Shown: one piece after another, positions 7,874 to 16,770 of the stretch
How the letters are laid out: each line of letters starts with the position of its first letter
How positions within the stretch are numbered: position 1 is the stretch's first letter
Assembly: GCA_938008185.1 (NCBI GenBank)
Contig: CALLLR010000055.1
Location: forward strand, 1 to 34,013
Reading direction: 5' to 3'
Length of the DNA: 34,013 nt
Source: an uncultured Saprospiraceae bacterium
Lineage (GTDB): Bacteria > Bacteroidota > Bacteroidia > Chitinophagales > Saprospiraceae
The notes under the pieces: generated by a model
The model's database searches: none
Told to the model about the DNA's origin: nothing
Seen by the model: only the letters and a program-made list of their open reading frames with translations
Translations under genes and position numbers: made by a program

Positions 7874-10800
7874 TCAGGATAGGCGATCAATACGCTTTTT
7901 GTAAATAAATTTAGGGGTTTTGGAGAAAAGAGTGGTATATAGTTCTAACGCACGTAAACGCGCAGTCTTGTGATTCGGGGCCAGTTTGTTCAACTCAAAG
8001 TAAATATTTGCTGTTTTCTCGTCTTCGGGATAATTATTCAGCATTTTTCCTAATAAACGGATGGCTTCTGCGGATGCTCCTTGATAGTGTAGAATTTGAG
8101 CCTGGAGTAGCTCACCATGAAAGGAGAGGTCGGGATTACCAAGTGACGTTGCGATTTGCTGTGCTTCGGCCACCAGTTCAGGGGCGCTCTGCTGATTTTG
8201 CATGTCGAGTAAAGTTTGTGCTTTTTCCAATAGACTGGAACAAAGAATCAATCTGTTTTTTATATTTCTGGAAATACGTATTGCCTGCTCGTAGTGGATA
8301 ATAGAGGTTTCGTATTCTTCTTTCAGATAATAAATGTCAGCCAGATTATTGACCGCTTTCGCAATTCCTTTTTGATAACCCAACTCTTCGCATAAAAAGC
8401 TGCAATGATTTAAATAATCAACGGCTAAATCAAATTCTCCTTCTATACTTCGCAATTCTCCAATCAGCCCCAAGGCAATTGCGATGCCCTGCTTATCGCC
8501 GAGCTGTTCACAAAGTTCCAGATCCTGGATAAAATGATCCGCTGCTTTTTTGTAATCACCTTTTTGTTGATATACGCTGCCGATGCAGCCGATAGCAATG
8601 GAGGTGAGTAGTTTATTGCCCAGTTCCTGACTTAGTTCTAATCCTTTTTCATAACAGGATAAAGCATTATCAAAATCTCCTTTCTCAAAATAGACGATTC
8701 CCAAATTGACATATAAGGTGGCCATTCCCCGCCGGTCCCCATTTTTTTCACTATTTTTTAACTGCTTTTGCTGCTCCCTAATCCCTTCGTCGTAGCGCCC
8801 CAGATTCATATAAGTCAGTCCGAGATTTGCAACAATCTGTGCATTAGCAGTGTGGTAAGTAAGAGATTCTGATTCGGCGATTGTTCGTTTGAAAAAATCA
8901 ATAGCTTGTTTGTATTCTCCTTGCCGAAAATATAAATTTCCTAGATTTCCAGTAACTCGAACGATGCCAATTTGATCTTTTTTTATGTAAAAATATTCGA
9001 GTGCTTTATCAAAATGAGTTCGTGCTTTTTGATACTCTCCTTGTAAAAGCAGTAAGTGTCCTAATTTTGTGTGGGCCCTGCCTTTTATCAAATTATTTTC
9101 TGTCTGTAGCGCTAATTTTAATCCTTCTTCGTAAATTTCTTTCCCCGTGTCCCATTGTCCGATGAGTTCTAATACACTTCCTTTGCTGAGTAGAATTTGG
9201 GCAATTTTTTCGTCTTCTATTCCCGCATTCAGTTTATTTAAAATTCGGTCGTAGTATTTGAGGGCTTGAGCATTTTGAAAATTTCTTCTTGCAAAATCTG
9301 CTGTTTTCTCTAGGTAGAAATTAGTTTTTTCAGATAATTCAGCTTGTTCGTAATGAAAGGCCAGATCAATATATTTTTCGGATAAATTATCTTCGTATAT
9401 TTTTTCGATGGACTCTGCGATAGTCAGGTGCAGTTTTCTTAATTGCGTCCGCAATTGCATTTCATAAACGGCTTCTCGCAATAAGGCGTGACGGAAAATA
9501 TATTTAATCTCATTCATGGCCTGCCAAATTTGTCCTTTTTCGGCGGCATTAATTTGTTCTTTAATGGTGGTCTGAGAATCAAAATTAAAATCTTCGTGGT
9601 TTTGTAAAACAGCGGAAAGGACAGGGATTTCGAATTCTCTGCCGATGACTGCGGCGGTTTTGACCGTCGCTTTTACAAGATCAGAGAGTCGGTCAATCCG
9701 GGCCATCAGGATGGCATTGATGGAGTCAGAAACAACTCCGTGGGTTTCCTTTAAATTCCACATTCCGGCCTCTTGGACTAAGAAGGTTTCTTCTAGATAA
9801 TAAGCAATAACTTGTTCGAGGTAGAATGGATTTCCGTTGGTGAGTTGATGAATATTCAGGTCAAAATCTGGATGTGTCGATCCACCAAGTTTCTGTTCCA
9901 GTACCATTTTGATTGCTTTCAGTGAAAGGTTTTTTAGGTTGATCTGCTGAAGACGAATATAATTTTCTTTTAGTACTTCTTTGGAAATTAACAAATTTTT
10001 GGTTCCATCATCTTCGTAGCGCGAAGTGACCACCAGGGAAATCGGAAAACCTGTAATTATTTTAGAAAAAGAATTGAGAAACTCTTGCGAACTATCATCG
10101 TACCAGTGACCGTCTTCGAGTTCAATAACGAGTGGTCGGATGATGGCGAGTGCCAGAAAAAAACTGGTCAGCGCACTGGTGATATTTTGATAACGACCTT
10201 TAGCATCTAGTCGGTTCCAAAGTGAATCTTTGTAAAAGATACCAATCTGGGCGGCAAGGATTGATCTAGTCCTTAGTAATTCTTTACGAACAACTTCTGC
10301 CTGTCCGTGTGCGGAGGTTTTTAAATCATCGTAGAGAAAGTTAAAATTTTCTTCAAATTTTTCCAGGTTGAGTATATTATCACCATCGTTGGCGGCCTGA
10401 TCAAAGAAAAAACTCAAGGCACTAATAAAAGGGTTAAACGGCTTTTGTAAAATTTGATCCGCCTGACAGACGATCCAGGTAAGGTCTTTTTTCTTTTTCA
10501 GTTTTTTTCGTAGCTCGAAAGTAATTCTGCTTTTACCTGATCCAGCCTCTCCAAAGATATAAGTGAGTGCATTATAATCACCACTAAGCACTGGGGCGAT
10601 AAAGCTATAGAGTTTTTTCAGGGTTTTCTTACGTCCCTTCATAGCTCCTTTATAGCCACTTTTGATCAACGTTTTTCTGCCCTGAAAAACATAGGTAGGA
10701 ATATCCTGGGCAACGCCCTTGTATTGTATGTCTCCCTTGTGAACAAATTTAAATTGTTTGGCTTTTCGTATTTCTTCGTCCACCAGAATTTCCCCCCAGT

Positions 10801-11902
10801 CGGCTTTGACCATCAACCGAGCAGCGATATTGACTCGGTTTCCTACGGCTGCGTACTGACAACGTTCTGCACCTCCGATGATACCTGTAAAGGCTAGTCC
10901 GGCGGTAATCCCCATTTTTATCTTAATAGGTGTTTTTTCTGAGAGTATTTCGGTACCTTCTTTGATAGCCAAAGCAAGTTCGAGGACTCTTTCGGTATTG
11001 TTTTCAAATGAAATAGGCGCACCGAAAAAACCAAGTATCACCCCTCCTTTATCTCCAAAATCTATTTCTTTAAAATAACCAGAAAAAGTGCTGAACTGGT
11101 CCAGAACCAGAGAAGTAAATTTATCAAAGTCTTCGTGTTGAATGATTCCGTCAAAAGAGATGAAAATCGTGGTTACTCTACGGAACTCTCCAGCATCATT
11201 AAACCGAACAATGGACTTGGGTAAAAAATTCCGGAGTACTTTTTCAGAAATCGATTGAATCTGACAAGCATCTGTTGCAAAATTATGTTTAACTTTGGTA
11301 GAAAGTAATTTTTTATAACCATTACCTAAATCTTCCAGCGAATATTTTTGGGCTGGAATTTTTTCTAAAATATGCTGATCCAGAATAATTTCCTGTCCCG
11401 ATGCATAATGTTCAGCAGCAGCACAGTTATTAATAGCAGGCCCCCGAAAATAAAAAGCGTTCAATTGAGTACCAACAATCCCCCAGCGTACTTCACCAGA
11501 AGAAATTCCGATTTTAATTCCGATTTCAAAGTCACCAAATCGGGTTTTTTTGATCCCTTCTTGGACAAATAGCGCGCGTAGTTGGCAGGCAGTTTGGATG
11601 ACTTCAATGGGATCTTTAGTGTATTTAAAAATGCCAGTAAACGCATCGCCAGCAAAGTAAGGGATGAAGCCTCTGTTTTGATAAACCACCTGTACCATCG
11701 GTTCGAAAATATTATTCAGACTATTTGACAATTCCTCGGCACCCTCGTTCCCTTCTTTCATCAGCGTTTCTGTTAGCGGCGTAAAACCAGACAGGTCAAT
11801 GAAAATAGTGTAAGCATTAAAATGACCACAGGTGCGATTATTTAAAAATTGCTCTTGGATAAAATGAGGAATAAGTTGTTTTAGAGACACAATAATGTTC
11901 AA
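7874..11902 (-). CDS. Soluble-adenylyl-cyclase-like protein: two class III cyclase domains, NTPase, TPR repeats
   Basis: 1342 residues, predicted cytoplasmic. Cyclase domain C1 (about 25-200) has both metal-binding Asp positions, D36 in FIDLSGFT and D86 in FAGDAF, but lacks the Asn-x3-Arg pair. C2 (about 240-410) lacks the first metal Asp (FISFDG) but keeps N358 and R362 in VGNRVNIAARL and K285 in GDKGG. The two halves therefore complement each other to make one active site, as in animal ADCY10. A P-loop NTPase follows (GEAGSGKS, 451-458), with a Walker-B-like VIELEDGHW, then about ten TPRs (roughly 850-1230; GEYQKARTHFDKALEYF type). The TTG at 11902 is the only standard start before C1; an in-frame stop lies at 11924-11926. 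It probably makes cAMP in response to a signal, but the adenine-selecting Thr position looks like Ala (A351), so activity is unproven. It is followed 6 bp later by the propeller lipoprotein gene. Confidence 0.87.
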   Translation of the reverse strand: MNIIVSLKQLIPHFIQEQFLNNRTCGHFNAYTIFIDLSGFTPLTETLMKEGNEGAEELSNSLNNIFEPMVQVVYQNRGFIPYFAGDAFTGIFKYTKDPIEVIQTACQLRALFVQEGIKKTRFGDFEIGIKIGISSGEVRWGIVGTQLNAFYFRGPAINNCAAAEHYASGQEIILDQHILEKIPAQKYSLEDLGNGYKKLLSTKVKHNFATDACQIQSISEKVLRNFLPKSIVRFNDAGEFRRVTTIFISFDGIIQHEDFDKFTSLVLDQFSTFSGYFKEIDFGDKGGVILGFFGAPISFENNTERVLELALAIKEGTEILSEKTPIKIKMGITAGLAFTGIIGGAERCQYAAVGNRVNIAARLMVKADWGEILVDEEIRKAKQFKFVHKGDIQYKGVAQDIPTYVFQGRKTLIKSGYKGAMKGRKKTLKKLYSFIAPVLSGDYNALTYIFGEAGSGKSRITFELRKKLKKKKDLTWIVCQADQILQKPFNPFISALSFFFDQAANDGDNILNLEKFEENFNFLYDDLKTSAHGQAEVVRKELLRTRSILAAQIGIFYKDSLWNRLDAKGRYQNITSALTSFFLALAIIRPLVIELEDGHWYDDSSQEFLNSFSKIITGFPISLVVTSRYEDDGTKNLLISKEVLKENYIRLQQINLKNLSLKAIKMVLEQKLGGSTHPDFDLNIHQLTNGNPFYLEQVIAYYLEETFLVQEAGMWNLKETHGVVSDSINAILMARIDRLSDLVKATVKTAAVIGREFEIPVLSAVLQNHEDFNFDSQTTIKEQINAAEKGQIWQAMNEIKYIFRHALLREAVYEMQLRTQLRKLHLTIAESIEKIYEDNLSEKYIDLAFHYEQAELSEKTNFYLEKTADFARRNFQNAQALKYYDRILNKLNAGIEDEKIAQILLSKGSVLELIGQWDTGKEIYEEGLKLALQTENNLIKGRAHTKLGHLLLLQGEYQKARTHFDKALEYFYIKKDQIGIVRVTGNLGNLYFRQGEYKQAIDFFKRTIAESESLTYHTANAQIVANLGLTYMNLGRYDEGIREQQKQLKNSEKNGDRRGMATLYVNLGIVYFEKGDFDNALSCYEKGLELSQELGNKLLTSIAIGCIGSVYQQKGDYKKAADHFIQDLELCEQLGDKQGIAIALGLIGELRSIEGEFDLAVDYLNHCSFLCEELGYQKGIAKAVNNLADIYYLKEEYETSIIHYEQAIRISRNIKNRLILCSSLLEKAQTLLDMQNQQSAPELVAEAQQIATSLGNPDLSFHGELLQAQILHYQGASAEAIRLLGKMLNNYPEDEKTANIYFELNKLAPNHKTARLRALELYTTLFSKTPKFIYKKRIDRLS

Positions 11903-12099
11903 TATATAGTGAAGATATTTACTTTATTACAAGTTTACGAATTTACGCTTTAATAATAACATTCGTTAACCCTAATTGAAGGATACTGGAAATTTTTAGG
12001 CAAACTATCTGATTAATGTGGCTCATACACCAGGGGCCGGTTTAAGCCCCTCTGGAAACTGGATGCTTCTGCTGGAAAAACCAAACTTACCGTCTATAT

Positions 12100-12504
12100 T
12101 CACCGAAAAAAAGCACCAATATATTCTTTAAATTCTTGGGAGGACATTAGTTGTGAAAAGTCACCTTTTCGATCCGGTTTTATTTTTACAATCCAGCCTT
12201 TATCATAGGGATCTTGATTGATCAAAGTCGGATCGTTAATTAGCGAAGTATTAACTTCAACAATGGTACCCGCCATAGGTAAGCAGATTTCGTTAGCCAT
12301 TTTGTCTGATTCGGTTATGGCAAAAATTGCGTCTTTTTCAAAATGCTCGTTTATATTTGGTAACTCAATCAAGTTAATTGTACCCGCTGCTTTTTGGCCA
12401 AAGTCGGATAACCCAATCAATAGCAGTTCAAGGTCATTATCTAAAACAGGACAAGCCCACTCCATATTTTTGGAGTATCGGGCCATAGCAGCAATTTGAC
12501 GCAT
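12100..12504 (-). CDS. GcvH-like lipoyl-domain protein (divergent)
   Basis: Start ATG at 12504 (MRQIAAMARYSKNMEW), 134 residues; a TTG at 12528 would add eight. The sequence follows glycine cleavage H protein: RYSKNMEW matches the family KYTKEHEW region, then LLLIGLSDFGQKAAGTINLI, ELPNINEHFEKD, and the C-terminal NDPTLINQDPYDKGWIVKIK. The lipoyl lysine is retained in a changed context, ITESDKMANEI instead of the usual ESVKAxS. That suggests a paralogue or specialised lipoyl carrier rather than the housekeeping GcvH. No gcvT or gcvP is near. It is divergent to the flavin-split-barrel gene, with starts about 50 bp apart, sharing a regulatory region. Confidence 0.72.
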   Translation of the reverse strand: MRQIAAMARYSKNMEWACPVLDNDLELLLIGLSDFGQKAAGTINLIELPNINEHFEKDAIFAITESDKMANEICLPMAGTIVEVNTSLINDPTLINQDPYDKGWIVKIKPDRKGDFSQLMSSQEFKEYIGAFFR

Positions 12505-12555
12505 ATTTTTAGCATATTTATGATCCAAAAAAAAATTTCTAATAAAATAAAAATT

Positions 12556-13092
12556 ATGGGAAAGATACTAACAAAGTTATCCACTCCGCTAAAAAAGTTT
12601 ATTCAAGAGCAGCAGATGTTTTTTGTAGCTACTGCTCCGGCGGATGGAAAGGTAAATTTATCACCTAAAGGAATGGATACGTTTCGAATCGTGGGAGATA
12701 ACAAAATTATTTGGTTGAATCTGACAGGGAGTGGGAATGAAACGGCAGCGCATGTATTGGAGAATAAGCGAATGACGATTATGTTTTGTTCTTTTATGGG
12801 CAATCCGCTGATCCTGCGTTTATACGGAACAGCTATATTTTATCAGCCGGAACATCCCGAGTGGGATACCCTGGCCGAATTGTTCCCCGCTTACGGTGGC
12901 CGACGTCAAATTTTTGAAATGGACATCGAATCCGTACAAACCTCGTGTGGTTATGCGGTACCTTTATACGAGTATCAGGAGCAGCGTACAAGGTTAGAAA
13001 AATGGGCGGATGAAAAAGGAGAATCTGGAATTTGCGAGTATTGGGAAGAAAAAAATAAGGTGAGTTTGGATGGAAAGTCTACGGGAATTTGA
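12556..13092 (+). CDS. Pyridoxamine-5'-phosphate-oxidase-family (FMN split barrel) protein
   Basis: 178 residues from the ATG at 12556 (MGKILTKLSTPLKKFI). The open frame reaches back to 12496, but that part overlaps the divergent gene and lacks family character. The core pattern QQMFFVATAPADGKVNLSPK, DNKIIWLNLTGSGNETAAH and LENKRMTIMFC is that of PPOx-like flavin-binding split barrels, often annotated as general stress or pyridoxamine-phosphate-oxidase-like proteins. The QTSCGYAVPLYEY stretch near the end is typical of a subgroup with a C-terminal extension. It probably binds FMN or F420/heme-type cofactors in the cytoplasm; the true substrate is unknown. Confidence 0.83.
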   Translation: MGKILTKLSTPLKKFIQEQQMFFVATAPADGKVNLSPKGMDTFRIVGDNKIIWLNLTGSGNETAAHVLENKRMTIMFCSFMGNPLILRLYGTAIFYQPEHPEWDTLAELFPAYGGRRQIFEMDIESVQTSCGYAVPLYEYQEQRTRLEKWADEKGESGICEYWEEKNKVSLDGKSTGI

Positions 13093-13179
13093 TGAGTGCT
13101 TATAATTCAATTTGAAAGATAAATAGCCCCAATCAATTGATTACAAAGCATCCTACAAAATCAAGGTAGAACTAATTAC

Positions 13180-14667
13180 CTATTTCCACTCGGGCATCTC
13201 CGCATTTTCAAAAAGCAGCGCTCGATTGTCTCCATCCAGGTCCATGATGTAAATATTTTTTTGAGAAATTCCATCATTATTGGTATTCGTAAAAATGATT
13301 TTAGCACCGTCCGGCGAGTAGCGAGCATCTAAATCATTAGTGCCATCTACTTTTTCGTAGGATAAGTCCACGCGGACTCCGGAGTTGATATCCACCTGAA
13401 AAACCCGGGCATTTAATTGCCTGCCAGTGATAGAATTGAAGCCAGAAATATCCTGTGTGTAGAGAATTTTTGTTCCAGGAATTGAGAATACACCTCCACC
13501 AGTACTACCCGGTAAATCGGGAATGACCGTATCAACAAAAGCACCATTAGATTCTAATAACCAGATGTTGGAAGCGTACGGCGCGTTTCCTAGCGTACGT
13601 ACCAATATTTTATTGCCAGAACCTACCCAGTCACATTCTACAAAAGTAGTACCCGGAGGAGCTTCTGTGAGAACACTTAATCCAGTACCGTCGGTATTGA
13701 TGACGTTCAGAATAGAATTTCGCATATAAAGTATTTGGGTACCATCGGGTGACCAGCTAAAATCCAACTCAAAACTATTTAGACCACTAATTGGCAAAGT
13801 GGTGACTTGAGTGATATTAGAGCCATCACGATTCATAACATAAATATGCAGATCAATTCCTGCATTGGAAATGAAGGCAATTTTGTCTCGATTAGGACTC
13901 ATGATCGGTCTCCAGTTACTGGCATTATTATCGGTCAATTTTATCTCATCACCGAGATCATTGGCCGAATAGATATCATATTTTCCATCAATTTCCCTCG
14001 CGAATAGAAAGCGGTAGTCTGGAAATTCTTCTGTTTTAAATCGCCAGAGCATACTAAAAACGGGAGCAGTACGTCCATCTTTGGCACTGACCTGCCAATA
14101 ATAATTTTTACCAAATTGAAGATCGGTTACTTCCAAAAAATTATCCGAGATATCCATTACTTCCAAAATGGGATCAGATTGTTGATCCTCGTATAAGTAC
14201 AGGTCATAAAGTAGTATATCCTCTTCATCTTCATCGACAGAAATCCATTCCAGGCGAATATTTACCGATTGATCCTGAGCTCCATCCAAGGGTGAGATAA
14301 CCTGTGGAGTGGTAGGAGGAGCACTGATAGAGGTATCTTTTTCCATACGGATAACAACCTGTCCTGCACTATTTCCAGTAACGGTAACGCCTTCCTGTTT
14401 AATCACGAAACCTTCTCTCTCTGCCCGAATGGAATAAGTCCCGATAAGAATATTCTCAAGGGTGAAATTTCCGGCGATATCCGTAATAACAGAGCTAGAA
14501 GTAGGTGTGGTACTGATGGCAACATTACTAAGTGGTGTAAGGTCATCCTTGCGTAACACTTGACCTTCAATACTACCAAATAGTTGGGGCTGAATGGTAT
14601 CTTCATTACAACTTGTCAACAATACCAGGCCAAGTAAAAAAACGATTACTATATATTTAGAAGTCAT
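13180..14667 (-). CDS. Curli-operon lipoprotein with carboxypeptidase-regulatory domain and PD40/TolB-like propeller
   Basis: 495 residues with a lipoprotein signal (IVIVFLLGLVLLTSC, Cys20). Domain order: a carboxypeptidase-regulatory-like fold (about 30-110; GSIEGQVLRKDDLTPLSNVA, GNFTLENILIGTYSIRAERE), a fibronectin-III/Ig-like module (about 117-213; LEWISVDED, FGKNYYWQVSAKDGRT), and a C-terminal propeller (about 215-495) with PD40 repeats such as MSPNRDKIAFISNAG, WSPDGTQILYMRN and YSPDGAKIIFTNTN. It begins 2 bp after csgG on the same strand, so it is almost certainly the last gene of the curli operon. No standard curli factor has this architecture. It may be an outer-membrane accessory or fibre-binding protein (inference). 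Confidence 0.82.
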   Translation of the reverse strand: MTSKYIVIVFLLGLVLLTSCNEDTIQPQLFGSIEGQVLRKDDLTPLSNVAISTTPTSSSVITDIAGNFTLENILIGTYSIRAEREGFVIKQEGVTVTGNSAGQVVIRMEKDTSISAPPTTPQVISPLDGAQDQSVNIRLEWISVDEDEEDILLYDLYLYEDQQSDPILEVMDISDNFLEVTDLQFGKNYYWQVSAKDGRTAPVFSMLWRFKTEEFPDYRFLFAREIDGKYDIYSANDLGDEIKLTDNNASNWRPIMSPNRDKIAFISNAGIDLHIYVMNRDGSNITQVTTLPISGLNSFELDFSWSPDGTQILYMRNSILNVINTDGTGLSVLTEAPPGTTFVECDWVGSGNKILVRTLGNAPYASNIWLLESNGAFVDTVIPDLPGSTGGGVFSIPGTKILYTQDISGFNSITGRQLNARVFQVDINSGVRVDLSYEKVDGTNDLDARYSPDGAKIIFTNTNNDGISQKNIYIMDLDGDNRALLFENAEMPEWK

Positions 14668-14669
14668 TA

Positions 14670-16100
14670 TTATTTCTTTTTAGAATATTTAAATTTTCGT
14701 TCAGCGCGAATTTCTCGACCAAAATAAAAGTGTAATCCTATGTTTCCCCGCCAGTAGTGATCATTATACCTTCCTTGCGTTACAGTGTCAAAATCATCAC
14801 TCATCATGATGTTATAATCTAGTGATGTTTTAAGGCCAAGCGAGTTATTTATCAAAAATTCTACTCCAGCTCCAAGGTTAACTTTAGGATATTTTCTATT
14901 AGAAAGGTCGAATCGGCCAGCGGCATTTTCGGTAAGGAAGCCAATACCACCATATCCGTAAGGCGTTAATAAATTGTATGGCGAAAAACGATAGGCGAGG
15001 TTAAGATCTGCGTAAGTAACATCTTTTCGAAAAAAGTCTTTAGTGGAGAGAGAACTCATTCCATAATTAAAGGCAATCCCAAGTTTAGGTCCTGGAGAAA
15101 AAAGTATCCCGGCTTCTAATCCTGTTGAGATGGCTGGATCTGGATAATCTCCTTTGTATTGTAAAGAAGTGGTAGAAAGATTCAAGCCAATCTGTTTTCT
15201 ACGATTGTCTAAAACCTTATTAAAGATATCAGTTTGCGGAATGCGTTCTTTCTCTTTATCGTATTGAATAAAAGCATCCGAAACTACATTGCGCGCTTCT
15301 TTTAATTCCCAAAGATTTTCTTTTACTCCCTCTATGATCAGACTCATCACTGCTTTTTCGATGGCCTCGGTGAGCGCGAGTTCGGAAGGTTCATTGTAGG
15401 TAAATCCTGTTTCTGCTTCGAGCAAACGCCCAAATTGAACGAAGCGAAATAACCCGGCATCCATTGCTTGAGATAGAATGGTTTTAGAAGTATAAACTGT
15501 TTTGAGTACTTTCCCATTACTGGTAGAAACGGCCCGAAGATATACCGTAACTCGATCTTGTCGATACTGTCCAGAAGCGCCTGCTCCAAAATAACGGAGT
15601 CCAGCACCGCCGGTAATCACATTGGCATCATAAGAGATGATACCACCTTCCAGGATGACGCCCGCATAGAGTAATGGAGGTAGATCATTTTGATTGGTGG
15701 CTTCGCCTTCGGTGTTGTATTGAGCACGACTGGATCTGATGATTTTTCGCTCGTTCAATAAATTACTTACGTTTTCACGTTCGATGGGAACAAACCATTT
15801 GGAATCTTCGAGGGCTTTTATCAGTACGGTGGTTGCACCTTGTGTGACTGCAGTAGACCAACTGGTTCCATTTTCACTGGGTTTGTATTGTCCGGTCTGA
15901 TCCCGAAATTTATAGACCGCAACGATGATTGGGTTTTTGGCTTCTGGAAGATTTTTTAAATCTATAGTTGATTGTGTCTCTTCTCCCAGACGCGCTTTGG
16001 TAGGAGCTACCGGCTGGTGCAATAGTAGGCTACAACCGGAGCATAAAATGACGATCAGCAGGCTGAACATCACATTATTAAGTAAAGTCGTTCCCTTCAT
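14670..16100 (-). CDS. csgG: Curli secretion channel CsgG with C-terminal beta-barrel-like extension
   Basis: 476 residues against about 277 in E. coli. A lipoprotein signal ends at Cys23 (ILCSGC). The CsgG domain covers about 55-270: IIVAVYKFRDQTGQYKPSEN, TAVTQGATTVLIKALEDSKW, FVPIERENVSNLLNERKIIR, YAGVILEGGIISYDAN and GLRYFGAGASGQYRQD, all hallmarks of the nonameric outer-membrane pore for curlin export. Residues about 300-476 are an extra region of amphipathic strands (LGIAFNYGMSS, PYGYGGIGFLTENAAG, VNLGAGVEFLINNS, GNIGLHFYFG) that look like an eight-stranded outer-membrane barrel. It follows csgF by 192 bp and precedes the PD40 lipoprotein by 2 bp. Confidence 0.92.
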   Translation of the reverse strand: MKGTTLLNNVMFSLLIVILCSGCSLLLHQPVAPTKARLGEETQSTIDLKNLPEAKNPIIVAVYKFRDQTGQYKPSENGTSWSTAVTQGATTVLIKALEDSKWFVPIERENVSNLLNERKIIRSSRAQYNTEGEATNQNDLPPLLYAGVILEGGIISYDANVITGGAGLRYFGAGASGQYRQDRVTVYLRAVSTSNGKVLKTVYTSKTILSQAMDAGLFRFVQFGRLLEAETGFTYNEPSELALTEAIEKAVMSLIIEGVKENLWELKEARNVVSDAFIQYDKEKERIPQTDIFNKVLDNRRKQIGLNLSTTSLQYKGDYPDPAISTGLEAGILFSPGPKLGIAFNYGMSSLSTKDFFRKDVTYADLNLAYRFSPYNLLTPYGYGGIGFLTENAAGRFDLSNRKYPKVNLGAGVEFLINNSLGLKTSLDYNIMMSDDFDTVTQGRYNDHYWRGNIGLHFYFGREIRAERKFKYSKKK

Positions 16101-16292
16101 TAGTAATGCGTGTTGTAGTCTTCTTACAAGAAGAAGATCTTAATTGGTGAAAATTCTTAAAACGGAAATAGGAAACGTCAATCAATAAATGTGGTAGGAG
16201 TTAACTTAAGATACGAACAATAAAGCACTCAATTCGTCTTGACTCGCAAGTTAGGGAGTAAAACAATAAGATTCAACGTTTTTATCTTTTTT

Positions 16293-16724
16293 CTAGAAAA
16301 AAGGAATAATAACTTGTGTTTGCTCCCCTAAAGCAGTGTCAAGAATGGTGATGGATAATCCCTCAGTCGTATTATTTACATCAATCTGAAAATTACCGAT
16401 GGTATAAGAACCTTCCTCTAAGCCTGATTCTCCAAATTGACTGGTGGTTAACTCCCGAGAAATTTGACTCAAAATCTGACGGTTTAAAGTTTCGGCAAAA
16501 TCATCCAGTGTGGTATTTTGATTGAAGGAAAAAGCATCATCGTCTTCTGGTTCTTTGATTAAATTTTGTGCTTGAGCAGAGTTAAGCATCCATTGGTAAT
16601 TAAAGGTTTCGCCACCAAAGGCTGGGTTAACGGGTTTGTAAACCAAATCCTGGGCATTACAAAAAGTTCCTACGAAGCAGAAACAGATGATAAAAAAGGT
16701 AATTGAAGTTAGTCTATTTTTCAT
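16293..16724 (-). CDS. csgF: Curli assembly protein CsgF
   Basis: 143 residues from the ATG at 16724 (MKNRLTSITFFIICFCFVGT), preceded by a reading-frame extension that overlaps csgE and is unlikely to be translated. A signal peptide ends at CNAQ. The mature N-terminus DLVYKPVNPAFGG, then FNYQWMLNSAQAQN, closely follows E. coli CsgF (NPNFGG, LLNSAQAQN), the part that lines the CsgG pore. The rest has FAETLNRQILSQISREL and a final beta region. CsgF couples CsgG secretion to CsgB nucleation at the cell surface. It lies between csgE and csgG on the same strand. Confidence 0.93.
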   Translation of the reverse strand: MKNRLTSITFFIICFCFVGTFCNAQDLVYKPVNPAFGGETFNYQWMLNSAQAQNLIKEPEDDDAFSFNQNTTLDDFAETLNRQILSQISRELTTSQFGESGLEEGSYTIGNFQIDVNNTTEGLSITILDTALGEQTQVIIPFF

Positions 16725-16770
16725 GGTGTTATTTTTCAATTCTTGTAAAATTGCATACATACTTTTTACT

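Noticed and set aside
12030-12055. Stem GGGGC...GCCCC flanked by CCA/TGG between the GcvH-like and cyclase genes as a terminator
   Set aside because: No T-run follows on either strand and the stem is short with a bulge; function cannot be supported.
13131-13142. AATCAATTGATT palindrome between convergent genes as an operator
   Set aside because: Short AT-rich palindromes are expected by chance here, and it lies downstream of both genes.
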